Notes under the pieces: model-generated
Told to the model about the DNA's origin: nothing
What the model saw: only the letters and a program-made list of their open reading frames with translations
The model's database searches: none
Position numbers and translations under genes: made by a program
Part shown: positions 32,801 through 41,561 of the stretch, piece by piece
Layout: every line of letters begins with the position of its first letter
Position numbering within the stretch: position 1 is the stretch's first letter
Source of the DNA: Actinacidiphila glaucinigra
Lineage (GTDB): Bacteria > Actinomycetota > Actinomycetes > Streptomycetales > Streptomycetaceae
Reading direction: 5' to 3'
DNA: 64,000 bases
Assembly (NCBI RefSeq): GCF_900188405.1
Contig: NZ_FZOF01000001.1
Location: 372,001-436,000 of the forward strand

Positions 32801-35265
32801 AGGACGGCGCTCTGACCGGCGAGGGCCACTGGCTGCGCCTGCAGCGCGTCACGGGCGGCCTCACCGACGCCCAGAAGGCCCGCTTCCCGCACCTGAAGGA
32901 CTACGCGGCCTTCACGATCGACCCGCGCGACCGCGACCGCGTCCGCACCGCCCTCACCGGGCAGGTCATCGCGACCCAGCACCTTGCCAACGGAGCGCTG
33001 CTTTCCGCCACCGGCGTCCAGATCCAGGGCGTCCTCGACGACCTGTACGCGGCCAGGGCGACCAAGGCGGCCCTGGGCCCGGTCTTCACCCACGGCAGGC
33101 CCACCCTGTCGGTGTGGGCCCCGACGGCGCAGTCCGTCGCCCTGGACCTGGACGGGCGCACCGTCCCGATGCGGCGCGACGACGCCACCGGCGTCTGGAG
33201 CGTGACCGGCGAGCGGAGCTGGACCGGCAAGCCGTACCGCTACGTGGTCACGGTGTGGGCACCCGGCGTGCAGAAGGTCGTCACCAACAAGGTCACCGAC
33301 CCCTACTCGGTCGCCCTGACCGCCGACTCGAAGCAGAGCCTGGTGGTCGACCTAGACGACGCGAAGCTCGCACCGGGCGGCTGGTCAGGACTGGCCAAGC
33401 CCAAGGCGGTGGGCCTGAACAACGCCCAGATCCAGGAACTCCACATCCGGGACTTCTCGGTGGCCGACACCACCGTGCCCGCCAAGGACAAGGGCAGATA
33501 CACCGCCTTCACCGACACCGGCTCCGCGGGCATGACGCACCTGAGGGCGCTCGCGAAGTCCGGGGTCTCCTACGTCCACCTGCTGCCGGCCTTCGACTTC
33601 GCCACCGTCGCCGAGAAGAGCGCCGACCAGGCCACGGTCGACTGCGACCTCGGCGCCTACCCGGCCGACTCCGACAGGCAGCAGGAGTGCGTGGCCGCGG
33701 TCGCCGCCAAGGACGCCTACAACTGGGGCTACGACCCCTTCCACTACACCGTCCCCGAGGGCTCCTACGCCACCGACCCGGACGGCACCCGGCGCACCGT
33801 CGAGTTCCGGCAGATGGTGCAGGGCCTCAACAAGGCCGGCCTGCGCGTCGTCATGGACGTGGTCTACAACCACACCGCGGCGAGCGGCCAGGACGACAAG
33901 TCCGTCCTCGACCGGATCGTGCCCGGCTACTACCAGCGCCTGCTGGACGACGGGACCGTCGCCGACTCCACCTGCTGCTCCAACACCGCGACCGAGAACG
34001 CGATGATGGGCAAGCTGGTCGTCGACTCGATCGTCACCTGGGCCAGGGAGTACAAGGTCGACGGCTTCCGCTTCGACCTGATGGGCCACCACCCGAAGGC
34101 GAACATCCTCGCCGTCCGCGAGGCGCTGGACGCGCTGACCCCGGCGAAGGACGGCGTCGACGGAAAGAAGATCATCCTCTACGGCGAGGGCTGGAACTTC
34201 GGCGAGGTCGCCGACGACGCCCGCTTTGAACAGGCCACCCAGAAGAACATGGCCGGCACCGGCGTCGCCACCTTCTCCGACCGCGCCCGCGACGCGGTCC
34301 GCGGCGGCGGCCCCTTCGACTCCGACCCCGGTGTCCAGGGCTTCGCCTCCGGCCTGTTCAACGAGCCCAACGGCTCCGCCGCCAACGGCAGCGAGGCCGA
34401 GCAGCGGGCCCGCCTGCTGCACTACCAGGACCTCATCAAGGTCGGCCTCACCGGCAACCTGAAGTCCTTCTCCTTCACCGACAGCGGCGGCAAGGAGGTC
34501 ACCGGCGCCGAGGTCGACTACAACGGCTCGCCCGCCGGATACGCGGACGCCCCCGGCGACGCCCTCGCCTACGCCGACGCACACGACAACGAGTCCCTGT
34601 TCGACGCGCTCGCCTTCAAGCTGCCGAAGGGCACCTCGCCCGCCGACCGGGCGCGCATGCAGGTCCTCGCCGAGGCCGTCCCCGCCCTCTCCCAGGGGCC
34701 GGCGCTCTACCAGGCGGGCTCGGACCTGCTGCGCTCCAAGTCCCTGGACCGCAACTCGTACGACTCCGGCGACTGGTTCAACGCCGTCCACTGGGACTGC
34801 TCGGCGGGCAACGGCTTCGGCCGCGGCCTGCCGCCCAGGGCGGACAACGAGTCCAAGTGGTCCTTCGCCAGGCCGCTGCTGACCGCGGACACGCTCCGGG
34901 TCGGCTGCGCCGAGATCACCGCGGCCTCGGCCGCCTACCGGGACCTGCTGCGGATCCGCTCCACCGAGCCGGCCTTCGGGCTGACCACGGCGGCCCAGGT
35001 CCAGGAGCAGCTGTCCTTCCCGCTCTCGGGCGAGGACGAGACCCCGGGCGTGATCACCCTGCGCGCCGGGCGGCTGGTCGTGGTCTTCAACGCGAGCCCG
35101 AAGGCCCAGGACCAGCGGGTCGGCGCCCTCGCCGGGAAGGGCTACGCCCTCCACCCGGTGCAGGCGGCCGGCTCCGACGCCGTGGTGAAGCGGTCCTCCT
35201 ACGACACCGCGTCCGGCACCTTCACCGTGCCGGGCCGCACCGTGGCGGTGTTCGTCCGCAGGTAG
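29806..35265 (+). CDS. Secreted bifunctional alpha-amylase/pullulanase, 1819 aa
   Basis: This giant enzyme degrades starch outside the cell. After a signal peptide (about 1-45, ending AAQAAAP) comes a GH13 alpha-amylase domain (about 60-620: [55 protein letters not shown]). Two pullulanase-associated starch-binding domains follow ([17 protein letters not shown] near 745, [16 protein letters not shown] near 855), then a CBM48-like segment ([15 protein letters not shown] near 1098) and a GH13 pullulanase domain with YNWGYDP (near 1304), [29 protein letters not shown] and [12 protein letters not shown]. Both catalytic sets look complete. GTG 29806 follows AAGGAG. A palindromic repeat appears inserted in the amylase domain. 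Confidence 0.95.
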   Translation: MAQHTGLPASTRPRARRRGAAAVAVAALAAAFAVPASVPAAQAAAPPPPPSDAALAAQAARHDLTREQFYFVLPDRFANGDRSNDRGGLTGTRLSTGYDPADKGFYQGGDLKGLTDRLDYIKGLGTTAIWMAPIFKNRPVQGTGDGGTSQGEASGGASAGYHGYWITDFTQVDPHFGTNADLKALISKAHAKGLKVFFDVITNHTADVVDYDEKSYGYLSKGAFPYLTKDGVPFDDADYAKGGKGFPAVDRDSFPRTPVVTAGNKVPAWLNDPTIYHNRGDSTFAGESSEQGDFSGLDDLWTERPEVVKGMEEIYRKWVRDFAVDGFRIDTVKHVDLPFWTQWATALDAYAAEHGREDFFMFGEVYSADTSITSPYVTQGRLDSTLDFPFQDAARQYASQGGSAGRLASVFGDDYKYTTDKANAYEQVTFLGNHDMGRIGTFLRQDNPEADDAELVRRDRLANELMFLSRGNPVVYYGDEQGFTGAGGDKDARQTLFASEVADYLDDDQLGTDRTHASDAYDTGAPLYRAIAKLSALRKAHPALADGVQTERHVTDGAGIYAFSRTDAKTRTEYVVAVNNATGARTADIPTGSANTPFTALYGTEGSVTSGADRRIGVTVPALSAVVYKAGRPLGAPATRPALTLKAPAAGATGTVELSADVDGGQLNRVVFAAQTGNGPWKVLGSADHAPYRVTQTVADDVTPGTALRYKAVVIDSAGRTASATARTTSGAPAVPETPVASSRDYAVVHYKRADNNYTDWRLYAWGDIADGEGTTWPAGHDFIGRDAYGAFAYVKLKPGASSVGYLVIDKDGNKDVAADRFIDVTKNGEIWVEQGKEAVATQAPSGTEPGQDTSKAVLHYHRADGDYGGWGLHTWTGAANPTDWTAPLQPVRTDAYGAVFEVPLAAGATSLSYILHKGDTKDLPADQSLDLTASGHEVWLLNGTEKYLLPATAGSSADLDLSSAKAQWIDAGTVAWKTGDTAASYQLVYAPDGGLAIKDGALTGEGHWLRLQRVTGGLTDAQKARFPHLKDYAAFTIDPRDRDRVRTALTGQVIATQHLANGALLSATGVQIQGVLDDLYAARATKAALGPVFTHGRPTLSVWAPTAQSVALDLDGRTVPMRRDDATGVWSVTGERSWTGKPYRYVVTVWAPGVQKVVTNKVTDPYSVALTADSKQSLVVDLDDAKLAPGGWSGLAKPKAVGLNNAQIQELHIRDFSVADTTVPAKDKGRYTAFTDTGSAGMTHLRALAKSGVSYVHLLPAFDFATVAEKSADQATVDCDLGAYPADSDRQQECVAAVAAKDAYNWGYDPFHYTVPEGSYATDPDGTRRTVEFRQMVQGLNKAGLRVVMDVVYNHTAASGQDDKSVLDRIVPGYYQRLLDDGTVADSTCCSNTATENAMMGKLVVDSIVTWAREYKVDGFRFDLMGHHPKANILAVREALDALTPAKDGVDGKKIILYGEGWNFGEVADDARFEQATQKNMAGTGVATFSDRARDAVRGGGPFDSDPGVQGFASGLFNEPNGSAANGSEAEQRARLLHYQDLIKVGLTGNLKSFSFTDSGGKEVTGAEVDYNGSPAGYADAPGDALAYADAHDNESLFDALAFKLPKGTSPADRARMQVLAEAVPALSQGPALYQAGSDLLRSKSLDRNSYDSGDWFNAVHWDCSAGNGFGRGLPPRADNESKWSFARPLLTADTLRVGCAEITAASAAYRDLLRIRSTEPAFGLTTAAQVQEQLSFPLSGEDETPGVITLRAGRLVVVFNASPKAQDQRVGALAGKGYALHPVQAAGSDAVVKRSSYDTASGTFTVPGRTVAVFVRR
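30238..30285. repeat. Dispersed-type palindromic repeat inside the amylase domain
   Basis: The sequence GGGGGTACCTCCCAG, then GGCGAAGCC, then TCTGGGGGAG forms a hairpin and looks like the short GC-rich palindromes, GGGGGTxCCxCCCAG-GCGAAG-CTGGGGGAG, scattered through Streptomyces intergenic DNA. Here it is in frame and encodes a Gly/Ser-rich stretch ([17 protein letters not shown], about residues 144-160) between FKNRPVQG and [10 protein letters not shown], two motifs that normally almost adjoin in such amylases. It lengthens a surface loop without breaking the gene. Confidence 0.65.
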
Positions 35266-35278
35266 CGACACGTTCCGT

Positions 35279-35326
35279 CACCGCCCGGCCGGCGACCCGC
35301 TCCCCGCGGGCCCCGGCCGGGCGGTG
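35279..35326 (+). terminator. Terminator of the amylase/pullulanase gene
   Basis: CACCGCCCGGCCGG (35279-35292) pairs perfectly with CCGGCCGGGCGGTG (35313-35326) around a 20-base loop. It starts 13 bp after the TAG stop. It should isolate the amylase transcript from the TNT gene, which begins 155 bp further on with its own strong ribosome binding site. Confidence 0.8.
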
Positions 35327-35481
35327 CTGCGTACGGGCGAAGTGCGTGTCCATCCGGATGAATCGGCGGCGGGTCGGCTCCGGTGGGCGATCCGGCAGGG
35401 GTACGTATCCGCGCGGCTCCGGTGACGCACGGTGATTGCCGTCCCCGGGTGGCCTCGTTCCCGTCGTCCCCTGGAGGACCC

Positions 35482-36249
35482 TTGAAGCGGCGCCAGCGAA
35501 TATCGCTCTCCACTCTTCCCGCCCTGCTCGTCCTGCTCGTCGGCACCCTGCTGGGCACGGTCACCTCGGCGCACGCCGAGGACTGGGGGCCGGGCGCGCA
35601 GCTCGCTGCTCCCCCCGGACGCCCCGCCGCGGGCCACGGACCGGGCCCCGGGGCCGCGGGCCACGGACCGGGCCGGGAAGCCGATACCCCCGGGCGCGTT
35701 CCCGGCGGTCCGGAGAACCCGCGCATCTGCATCGGTGCCACCTTCACCGACCCCAAGTTCTTCTGCGGCGACCCCCGGCTCGGCCCGCGGCAGCTGCCCG
35801 CCAAGGGGCTGCTCGGCGCGATGCTGACCGACTACCGGCGGCTCGACGGGCAGAACGCCAACGGCTTCCTGCGCACCTGGTTCGACTTCGCGGCGAACAG
35901 CTACAAGTTCCCGCCCGACGACGGCTTCCTCCCCGGCGGCCCCGTCGCGGTGATCAACCTCGCCGTGGGGCAGCGGATCGACCGCTTCGGCGGCGAGGGC
36001 GGACGGTTCCTCGCACCGGCGGGCTCGCCGTACGCCCAGCGCTCCATCGCCCCGTCGAACCTCAACACCTTCGACCCGGGCTACCCCTTCAACTACCACC
36101 TGTACAAGGTCGTCAGGTCGTTCGCGGTCTCCGCGGGGCCCGTGGCGCCCTTCTACGGTCAGCCCGGCAACGGCCTCCAGTACGTGCTGCCGCTCGGCGA
36201 CAGCGTGGCCAACCACATCACCAACGGCGACCTCATCCGGCTGAACTGA
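35482..36249 (+). CDS. Secreted TNT-domain protein (NAD-glycohydrolase-like toxin)
   Basis: The 255-aa product starts at TTG 35482, fixed by GGAGG at 35473-35477. A Sec signal peptide (LPALLVLLVGTLLGT, cleavage after SAHA) is followed by a Gly/Pro/His linker with two 9-residue repeats and then the TNT fold (about 85-255). Motifs GPVAVINLAVGQRIDRFG, GRFLAPAGSPYAQRSI, FNYHLYKVV and APFYGQPGNGLQYVLP match the tuberculosis necrotizing toxin domain. The Arg of DRFG, the aromatic 8 residues later, the His of YHLYKV and the Gln of GLQYVL correspond to its NAD-site residues. Such enzymes hydrolyse NAD. The small gene 11 bp downstream is a likely antidote. Confidence 0.85.
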   Translation: MKRRQRISLSTLPALLVLLVGTLLGTVTSAHAEDWGPGAQLAAPPGRPAAGHGPGPGAAGHGPGREADTPGRVPGGPENPRICIGATFTDPKFFCGDPRLGPRQLPAKGLLGAMLTDYRRLDGQNANGFLRTWFDFAANSYKFPPDDGFLPGGPVAVINLAVGQRIDRFGGEGGRFLAPAGSPYAQRSIAPSNLNTFDPGYPFNYHLYKVVRSFAVSAGPVAPFYGQPGNGLQYVLPLGDSVANHITNGDLIRLN

Positions 36250-36260
36250 CGGGTGCGGCG

Positions 36261-36611
36261 ATGGACCGGCGTGAGCTGTGCGACGCCCTCGCCTCCGCGG
36301 GGGTGCCCGGCGGGCTGTACGAGATCCCGGGCTTCCACGAGTTCGACCTGAGGCCCCCGGACTTCAGGTACCTCCGGCAGGAGGGCGACGTGTGGGTGGT
36401 CGGCAACGTCGAACGCGGGGTGCACGACCCGCACCGGCGCTTCGACACCGAGGACGCGGCCTGCCGCTACCTCTACGACCGGCTCACGGACCCCGGCCCC
36501 GCCCCGGGCCCCGGGGCCGACGAGGAGATGGAGGCGGTCCTGCGCGACCGGGAGGAGATCCGGCGGGCGGCCCATGACAGCTATGAACGGGCCCGGCGCC
36601 GGCGGAACTGA
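36261..36611 (+). CDS. Small acidic protein, candidate immunity protein for TNT
   Basis: The 116-aa cytosolic protein begins only 11 bp after the TNT stop, so the two are co-transcribed and probably coupled. It is rich in Asp, Glu and Arg and includes VPGGLYEIPGFHEF, RPPDFRYLRQEGD and VWVVGNVERGVHDPHRRF, then a helical tail. There is no signal peptide. I do not know its family, but a short cytosolic partner directly downstream is what TNT toxins have (IFT in mycobacteria). The immunity role is inference from context. Confidence 0.65.
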   Translation: MDRRELCDALASAGVPGGLYEIPGFHEFDLRPPDFRYLRQEGDVWVVGNVERGVHDPHRRFDTEDAACRYLYDRLTDPGPAPGPGADEEMEAVLRDREEIRRAAHDSYERARRRRN

Positions 36612-36638
36612 TGCGGCCGGCCCCTGCGGCCCGCCGAC

Positions 36639-36679
36639 GCGGAGCGGCCCGCCCCGGGATCCGGGGCGGGCCGCTCCGC
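36639..36679. terminator. Perfect bidirectional hairpin terminator
   Basis: A 41-nt palindrome with 19-bp arms beginning GCGGAGCGGCCCGCCCC closes on a 3-base loop (GAT). It sits between the convergent TNT-immunity operon (ends 36611) and the acetyltransferase gene (stop at 36696), so it can terminate both. Confidence 0.85.
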
Positions 36680-36695
36680 ACGTACGCGGCCGTCG

Positions 36696-37202
36696 CTACA
36701 GCGCCTTCTCCAGCAGCGTCACCGCGTACGGGCTGCCCTTGCCGCCCTGCTTGCGGGGCTGCTCACCGACGACGGTGTAACCCGCGCCCTCGTAGTACGC
36801 CCGCAGCCGCGGGTTGCCCGCCACGCAGTCCAGCCGCGCGTAGGGGCGGCCCTCCTCGGCGATGCGGCGCTCCGCCCGGTCGAGCATGGCCCGGCCGAGA
36901 CCGCGCGGGGCGGCCGTCCGGTCCACCATGAGGCGGTGGACGTAGCCGGCGTCCGGCGGGCGCACTCCCCAGGCGTGCTCGTCGGTCCACCACAGCTCCC
37001 AGGCCCCGACGACCCGGCCCTCGTGCCCGGTGAGCCAGACCTCGCCCGAGGCCATGCGGGCGCGGAAGTGTTCCTCGTCCATCTCGCCGGGCTTCCACTG
37101 GTCGATGCCGTGCTCCTGCATCCAGCGGGCGGCCTCGTCCCGGAGACGGACGAGGAGGGCCGCGTCACCGGGCAGCGCGAGACGGAAGGTGAGGTCGTTC
37201 AT
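36696..37202 (-). CDS. GNAT family N-acetyltransferase
   Basis: The 168-aa enzyme transfers an acetyl group from acetyl-CoA to an unknown amine. The acetyl-CoA-binding stretch is YVHRLMVDRTAAPRGLGRAM, with the preceding strand VVGAWELWW and later RLDCVAGNPRLRAYYEGAG. Length is normal for a single GNAT domain. It stands alone and converges with the TNT-immunity pair. The ATG at 37200-37202 starts the conserved FRLALPGDAALLVRL. Confidence 0.88.
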   Translation of the reverse strand: MNDLTFRLALPGDAALLVRLRDEAARWMQEHGIDQWKPGEMDEEHFRARMASGEVWLTGHEGRVVGAWELWWTDEHAWGVRPPDAGYVHRLMVDRTAAPRGLGRAMLDRAERRIAEEGRPYARLDCVAGNPRLRAYYEGAGYTVVGEQPRKQGGKGSPYAVTLLEKAL

Positions 37203-37349
37203 GCCGCCATTGTCCGTGAACCGTTTCCGGGCCTTCGCCCGGCCGGTCCGCCGCCCGGAACCGAACCCTTCGGAAGGAGGGAGCCACCGAGGGCGGGACC
37301 GGGTCCGGGCGGCTCGCGGCGCCGCGTGGGGGGTGTCGCGGCGGTCCGG

Positions 37350-37571
37350 TCAGTTCACGAAGACGGCGGGGCCGCCGTCCTGGCCGGAGTCGGTGACCGG
37401 GGCGTACTTCGCGGTGAAGAAGCCGTTGGCGAAGCAGAGCGAGGAGCCGGAGGCCTTGGTGAACTGCTGGGCGGCGAAGGTGATGCTGCTGTCGGCGTTG
37501 TCCGCCGTGCCGGTCAGGCTCGCCGCCCGGTAGACGCAGGTGATGCTCCCCAGCAGGGTGCGCAGCACCAC
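37350..37571 (-). pseudogene. C-terminal remnant of a secreted protein
   Basis: The frame reads GSITCVYRAASLTGTADNAD, SSITFAAQQFTK and SLCFANGFFTAKYAPVTDSG before its stop. This paired-cysteine pattern is familiar from the C-terminal part of small secreted Streptomyces proteins of unknown function. The same frame continues upstream through a Pro/Ser/Thr/Lys linker (PATPSSSPTKKPPT) but then runs into the end of the next gene with no start codon and no signal peptide. The N-terminal part appears lost. The boundary given starts at the first GTG; the decayed part may extend to about 37700. Confidence 0.45.
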
Positions 37572-37722
37572 CGTGGGCGGCTTCTTCGTCGGGCTGCTGC
37601 TCGGCGTCGCCGGCAGCTGCCTCGCCTTCGGCTGGCACCCGGACGGGGCCGCACCGCGCCGGGACCGCTCCCCGCACGACGCCCCGGAGGCGGACCGGGC
37701 CGGACTCAGCGCAACGTCGTGA
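37558..37722 (+). CDS. Possible small single-pass membrane protein
   Basis: This 54-codon frame on the strand opposite the remnant encodes VRSTTVGGFFVGLLLGVAGS, then CLAFGWHPDGAAP and a polar tail: one hydrophobic helix and nearly all codons ending in G or C. No convincing ribosome binding site precedes it; GTG 37558, ATG 37543 and GTG 37540 are all possible. It overlaps the remnant and the last 17 bp of the membrane protein gene that follows. It may be an accidental open frame. Confidence 0.25.
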   Translation: MRSTTVGGFFVGLLLGVAGSCLAFGWHPDGAAPRRDRSPHDAPEADRAGLSATS

Positions 37723-39673
37723 GCGCCGCGCCCGAGTCGAGCACCGCCGACAGCTCGGCCCGGGCGCCCTGTTCGGCCCGTACCGCCATCGTCGGGCCCT
37801 TCGAGGTGCCGGTCACGCCGCCCGTGGCCTTGATCCGCGTCACGTCACGGCTGCCCGCGGCCAGCAGGTACCAGTGGCCGGCGGTGGACTTCCACAGCGC
37901 CCCGGCCAGCACCCGGGGCACCCCCCGGCCGCATGCCCCGCCGTCCCGGCCGCTCTGGCCCACCGGCGCGCCCGGGGTGCCCGGCTCGGACACCGGGGGC
38001 AGGAACAGCGCCAGCGCCCGGCCGTCGGTGCCGCGCCAGGTGTCGGCGCGGGCGCAGACCCACGAGGCCTGACCGTTGTTCTCCGGCAGCCCGTGCGTGG
38101 CGTACCGCCAGACGTTGACCGACCGGGTGCCCAGGCCGCTCATGGAGGACAGGTTGCAGGCCGTGCGGGCCATGTACGCCAGCGCCGTGGGGCCGGTCGC
38201 CTCCAGGGGCGTGCCCCCCGCCGGCGGCTGGTACGTCAGATGCGCCGGCACGAGGTCGCCGAGGTCGGTGAGGAGGAACGGCCGGTCCGCGCCGAGCCCG
38301 CCGGCGGCGCGGAACTGGAGCGCGGGCCAGGTGTCCCCGCACACCCCGGGACGGCTGTCCGCACCCGGCATCCGCACCGGCTCGGTCACCCCGTCCGCCG
38401 TGCGGTCCAGCTTCGCCGGGGCGCGCCCCGGGTCCCGCAGGTCGCGCGAGGCCGCCTCGGCGACCCAGGGGGCGGTCAGGAACCGGGTGTTGCCGTCCGT
38501 CCGGCCGAGCACCACGGCCGCCGTGGTCGCGCCCGCGCCGTCGACCCGGGCGAAGTCCAGGGCCGCCGTGCCCCCGCCGTCCCGCGGCTCGGCGTAGCGC
38601 ACCAGCCGCAGGCCGTCGTACATCAGCACCACCGTGGCGGCGTCCACGTCCCCCGCGTACAGCAACTGCGGCTGCTGCGCGGGCAGTCCCTCGGCGGTGC
38701 CCTTGGTGGCCGACACCGAGACCCGCGCGGAGGGCTGCGCCCACACCGCCATCGCCCGGCCCAGCAGCGCCCGGTCGCCGGCGCGTCCGCCACGGGTCGG
38801 CCAGGCGGTGAAGTCCACCCGGGAGGCGCGGGTCCACGCGGTGTCCTTCACCCGCACCAGCTTCGCCGGGTCCAGCAGCCCCGCGGACCCGTAGGCGCCC
38901 GGTGACCCGCCCGCCGCGTACGGGTCCTGCCCGCCCGTCAGCACCGCGACCAGGGTCGCGGTGACGGCGATCGCGCCCGCAGCGATGAGACCCACCCGTA
39001 CGTGCTGGCGCCTGCGCAGCAGATCCGTCGGCCGGGCGTGCACCGTGCACGGGTCGAACCCGCTGCCGCCCAGCAGCAGTCCCTCCGGAACCGCCTTGGC
39101 GGCCTTCAGCGCGCCCCGCGGGTCGGCCACCCCGGAGGCCACCAGCAGCCTGCGCACCTCGCGGCCGTCCGCGTGCCGGGGCCGCTCCAGTTCCAGCAGC
39201 GCGTACGCCGCCCGTCCGGCCGCGTTCAGCCCGGACAGCGCCCGGTCCAGCTCCGCCTCGTCCGTCCCGGTCGCCTTGGTGTGCAGCCGCAGGCCCAGGA
39301 CGTACGGCGCCGGACCGCCCACCAGCGTTCTGCGCAGCCGGCCCCGCCAGCCCCGCTCACGCCCGAACGCCAGCGCCGTGTCCAGCACTTCCTGCCGCAC
39401 CAGGGCGTACGCCGGGTCCATGGTGCCCCGCGGCCCGGCGACGTCCGCCACGGCGGGGTCCGGTTCGCACGGCGAGCGCGGCAGCGCGCCCTGCGTCAGG
39501 GTGTGGGCGGTCAGTACCCTCCGGTGCCGGCCGAGCGACGGCGGCAGCGTCAGATAGGCCAGCCGGACCAGGTGCGGGTAGTTCTCGACGAGTGCGGCCT
39601 CCGCCTCCTCGACGTCCACGATGACGGGTGCGCCGTGCCGGGGACGGGTGGCGGTCGCGTGCTGGGCGTTCAC
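37706..39673 (-). CDS. Membrane protein with sigma-factor-like N-terminus
   Basis: The 655-aa protein has three parts. Residues about 1-220 are cytosolic and helical; EAALVENYPHLVRLAYLTLP and GLNAAGRAAYALLELERP resemble the start of region 2 and the interdomain part of ECF sigma factors but without a recognisable region 4. One membrane helix follows (about 226-248: VGLIAAGAIAVTATLVAVLT). The remaining 400 residues lie outside and contain cysteines and beta-strand patterns. No enzyme motif is seen. It is a Streptomyces-type hypothetical; a sensing role across the membrane is plausible but unproven. Confidence 0.75.
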   Translation of the reverse strand: MNAQHATATRPRHGAPVIVDVEEAEAALVENYPHLVRLAYLTLPPSLGRHRRVLTAHTLTQGALPRSPCEPDPAVADVAGPRGTMDPAYALVRQEVLDTALAFGRERGWRGRLRRTLVGGPAPYVLGLRLHTKATGTDEAELDRALSGLNAAGRAAYALLELERPRHADGREVRRLLVASGVADPRGALKAAKAVPEGLLLGGSGFDPCTVHARPTDLLRRRQHVRVGLIAAGAIAVTATLVAVLTGGQDPYAAGGSPGAYGSAGLLDPAKLVRVKDTAWTRASRVDFTAWPTRGGRAGDRALLGRAMAVWAQPSARVSVSATKGTAEGLPAQQPQLLYAGDVDAATVVLMYDGLRLVRYAEPRDGGGTAALDFARVDGAGATTAAVVLGRTDGNTRFLTAPWVAEAASRDLRDPGRAPAKLDRTADGVTEPVRMPGADSRPGVCGDTWPALQFRAAGGLGADRPFLLTDLGDLVPAHLTYQPPAGGTPLEATGPTALAYMARTACNLSSMSGLGTRSVNVWRYATHGLPENNGQASWVCARADTWRGTDGRALALFLPPVSEPGTPGAPVGQSGRDGGACGRGVPRVLAGALWKSTAGHWYLLAAGSRDVTRIKATGGVTGTSKGPTMAVRAEQGARAELSAVLDSGAALTTLR

Positions 39674-39794
39674 GTTCCGTTGAACGAGTGAATCCTGGGA
39701 TGGTCACTCCGCCGCCCGCGCGCCGCCCCCGGTACGGGAGCCGTCATGTGCCCTCGGGGCAGGCGCTGTCGGTGCCCACCGCCATGATGGCCGC

Positions 39795-40958
39795 ATGCAC
39801 GAGACGGACTGGGCCCGGCTGTTCCACGCCTACGGTGCCGCGACGGACACCCCGCGGCATCTGGCCGCCCTGCGCGGCGGCCGGGAGGCGGAGGTGTCGG
39901 CCGCCCTGGAGCACCTCAACGGGGCGATCGTGCACCAGGGCACGCCCTGGCCCGCCACACCGCCGGCCGTCCGGCAGGTCGCGGAGCTGCTCGCCGGGGA
40001 GCACCCGGCCGGGCCGCGCTGCGCGCTGCTGGGCTTCCTGCGGTACGCGGCGGAGGCGGCGCCCGGCCCGGCGGAGGCCGAGGAGTGCCGGGCGCGGGCG
40101 TTCCCGGCGGACGGCGCGGCGATCGACGCCTGGGAGGAGGTCTGGGCGAACGCGGACGAGGAGGAGCAGGAGGACCTCTGGGACGGGGAGACGGCCGACC
40201 TCGCGGTCCTGCGCGCGGCCGTCGGGGTGTTCGACGCCCTGCCCGCCGTCCACGCGGCCGCCGCCGTCCATCTGACCGACCCCGACGAGGAGGTGCGGGC
40301 CGCCGCGGCCGCCTGCGTGGCGATCACGGCCGCGCACCCGGCGCTCGCCGGCCGGCGGCAGGAGGTCGTCCGGGTGCTCACCACGGCCTCGCGCACCGCC
40401 GGGACGGACGAGCGCGCCGCCCTCGCCTTCCACCTGGGGGAGCTGGGCGAGGCGCCGCGGTCCCTGCTCGCCGACCCCGAGCCGGCCGTGCGCGTCTGCG
40501 CCGCGCTCGCCCCCGCCCTCGACGGCGACGAGGACGCGCACACGGTGCTGCTGGAGGCCCTGCGCGACCCCGCGGCGCTCGACGCGGCGTTCGGGCGCAC
40601 GCCGGCCGCCTTCCCCGGCCGTCCCCGCTTCACCGTCTCCGCAGAGGTGTGCCGGCGGGTCCCCGACCCCGAGCGGCTGCTGCCGGCGGCCCTCGCCGTC
40701 CTGCCGCTGCTCCAGTGGCGGTACCCGAACCCGGACCTCGGCCCCTACCTGCCGCTGCTCTTCCCCGACGGCTGGCCCGCCCCCCACGCCGCCACCCCGG
40801 CACAGCGCGCCTACGCCGCCGCCCTGGCCGAGCACGAGACCCTGTGGGACCCGCGCGGCGGCAACCGGGGCGCCCTCTTCGCCCCGCTCGGGCTGCCCGA
40901 CGACCGCGCCGCGTGGCGGGCCCTGAGCGCGACGTCCGAATCCCGCCGGACCTCCTGA
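39795..40958 (+). CDS. HEAT-repeat-like hypothetical protein
   Basis: The 387-aa protein is built of alpha-helical pairs resembling HEAT repeats (AAAVHLTDPDEEVRAAAAAC, EAPRSLLADPEPAVRVCAAL). It is soluble, with an acidic patch (ANADEEEQEDLWDGE). No catalytic residues, signal peptide or membrane helix is visible. Proteins like this are usually scaffolds or DUF-type helical proteins in Streptomyces. The ATG at 39795 is the start used; the next gene follows 23 bp after its stop. Confidence 0.75.
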   Translation: MHETDWARLFHAYGAATDTPRHLAALRGGREAEVSAALEHLNGAIVHQGTPWPATPPAVRQVAELLAGEHPAGPRCALLGFLRYAAEAAPGPAEAEECRARAFPADGAAIDAWEEVWANADEEEQEDLWDGETADLAVLRAAVGVFDALPAVHAAAAVHLTDPDEEVRAAAAACVAITAAHPALAGRRQEVVRVLTTASRTAGTDERAALAFHLGELGEAPRSLLADPEPAVRVCAALAPALDGDEDAHTVLLEALRDPAALDAAFGRTPAAFPGRPRFTVSAEVCRRVPDPERLLPAALAVLPLLQWRYPNPDLGPYLPLLFPDGWPAPHAATPAQRAYAAALAEHETLWDPRGGNRGALFAPLGLPDDRAAWRALSATSESRRTS

Positions 40959-40981
40959 CCCGGCCCGGCGACGCTGGGGGC

Positions 40982-41506
40982 ATGGACACCCATCGCACCA
41001 CGTACGAGATCCGGGCCCTCGACCCGGCCGTGGCACAGGAGCTGCGGCGCCTCGACGACGCCGGTCTCGTCCCCCGCCCCGAGCCCGACCCGGAGGGCGG
41101 CGCCCCGCTCCGCTGCTGCCTGCGGCGCAGCGCACCGGGGGAGCGGATCGCCCTGGCCGGCTACGCGCCGCTGCGGCGCTGGGCCGCCGCGACCGGGGCC
41201 GACCCCGGCCCGTACGCCGAGACCGGTCCGGTCTTCGTGCACGCCGCCGCCGGGGACTGCCCCGGACCGCCGGACGTCCCCGGCTACCCCGCCGCCCTCC
41301 ACGGCGACCGGCGGGTCTTCCGCTGCTACGACGCCCGGGGCCGCATCCTCGGCGGCCGCCTGGTGCAGCTGACCGCGGACGAGGTCGGCGCGGGCGCCGC
41401 CGACGCGGTGCTGGCGGCCCGGTTCGCCGACCCGCGGGTGGCGCTGGTGCACGTACGGGCCGTGGAGTACGGCTGCTTCCTCTTCGAGGCCGTCCGCACC
41501 CCGTGA
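40982..41506 (+). CDS. DUF1203 domain protein
   Basis: The 174-aa product fits the DUF1203 family: LRCCLRRSAPGERIALAGYA near the start, ETGPVFVHAAAGDCPGP in the middle, HGDRRVFRCYDARGRILGGR, and VRAVEYGCFLFEAVR at the end. Function is unknown. It lies 23 bp after the HEAT-like gene and may share its transcript. A strong terminator follows. Confidence 0.85.
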   Translation: MDTHRTTYEIRALDPAVAQELRRLDDAGLVPRPEPDPEGGAPLRCCLRRSAPGERIALAGYAPLRRWAAATGADPGPYAETGPVFVHAAAGDCPGPPDVPGYPAALHGDRRVFRCYDARGRILGGRLVQLTADEVGAGAADAVLAARFADPRVALVHVRAVEYGCFLFEAVRTP

Positions 41507-41511
41507 ACGCG

Positions 41512-41546
41512 CCGAGGGCGCCCGGCGGATGGCCGGGCGCCCTCGG
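41512..41546. terminator. Bidirectional terminator between DUF1203 gene and glnII
   Basis: CCGAGGGCGCCCGGC (41512-41526) and GCCGGGCGCCCTCGG (41532-41546) are perfectly complementary around GGATG. The hairpin starts a few bases after the DUF1203 stop and 15 bp beyond the glnII stop, so it serves both convergent genes. Confidence 0.88.
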
Positions 41547-41561
41547 GGACGGTGCGGAGCG

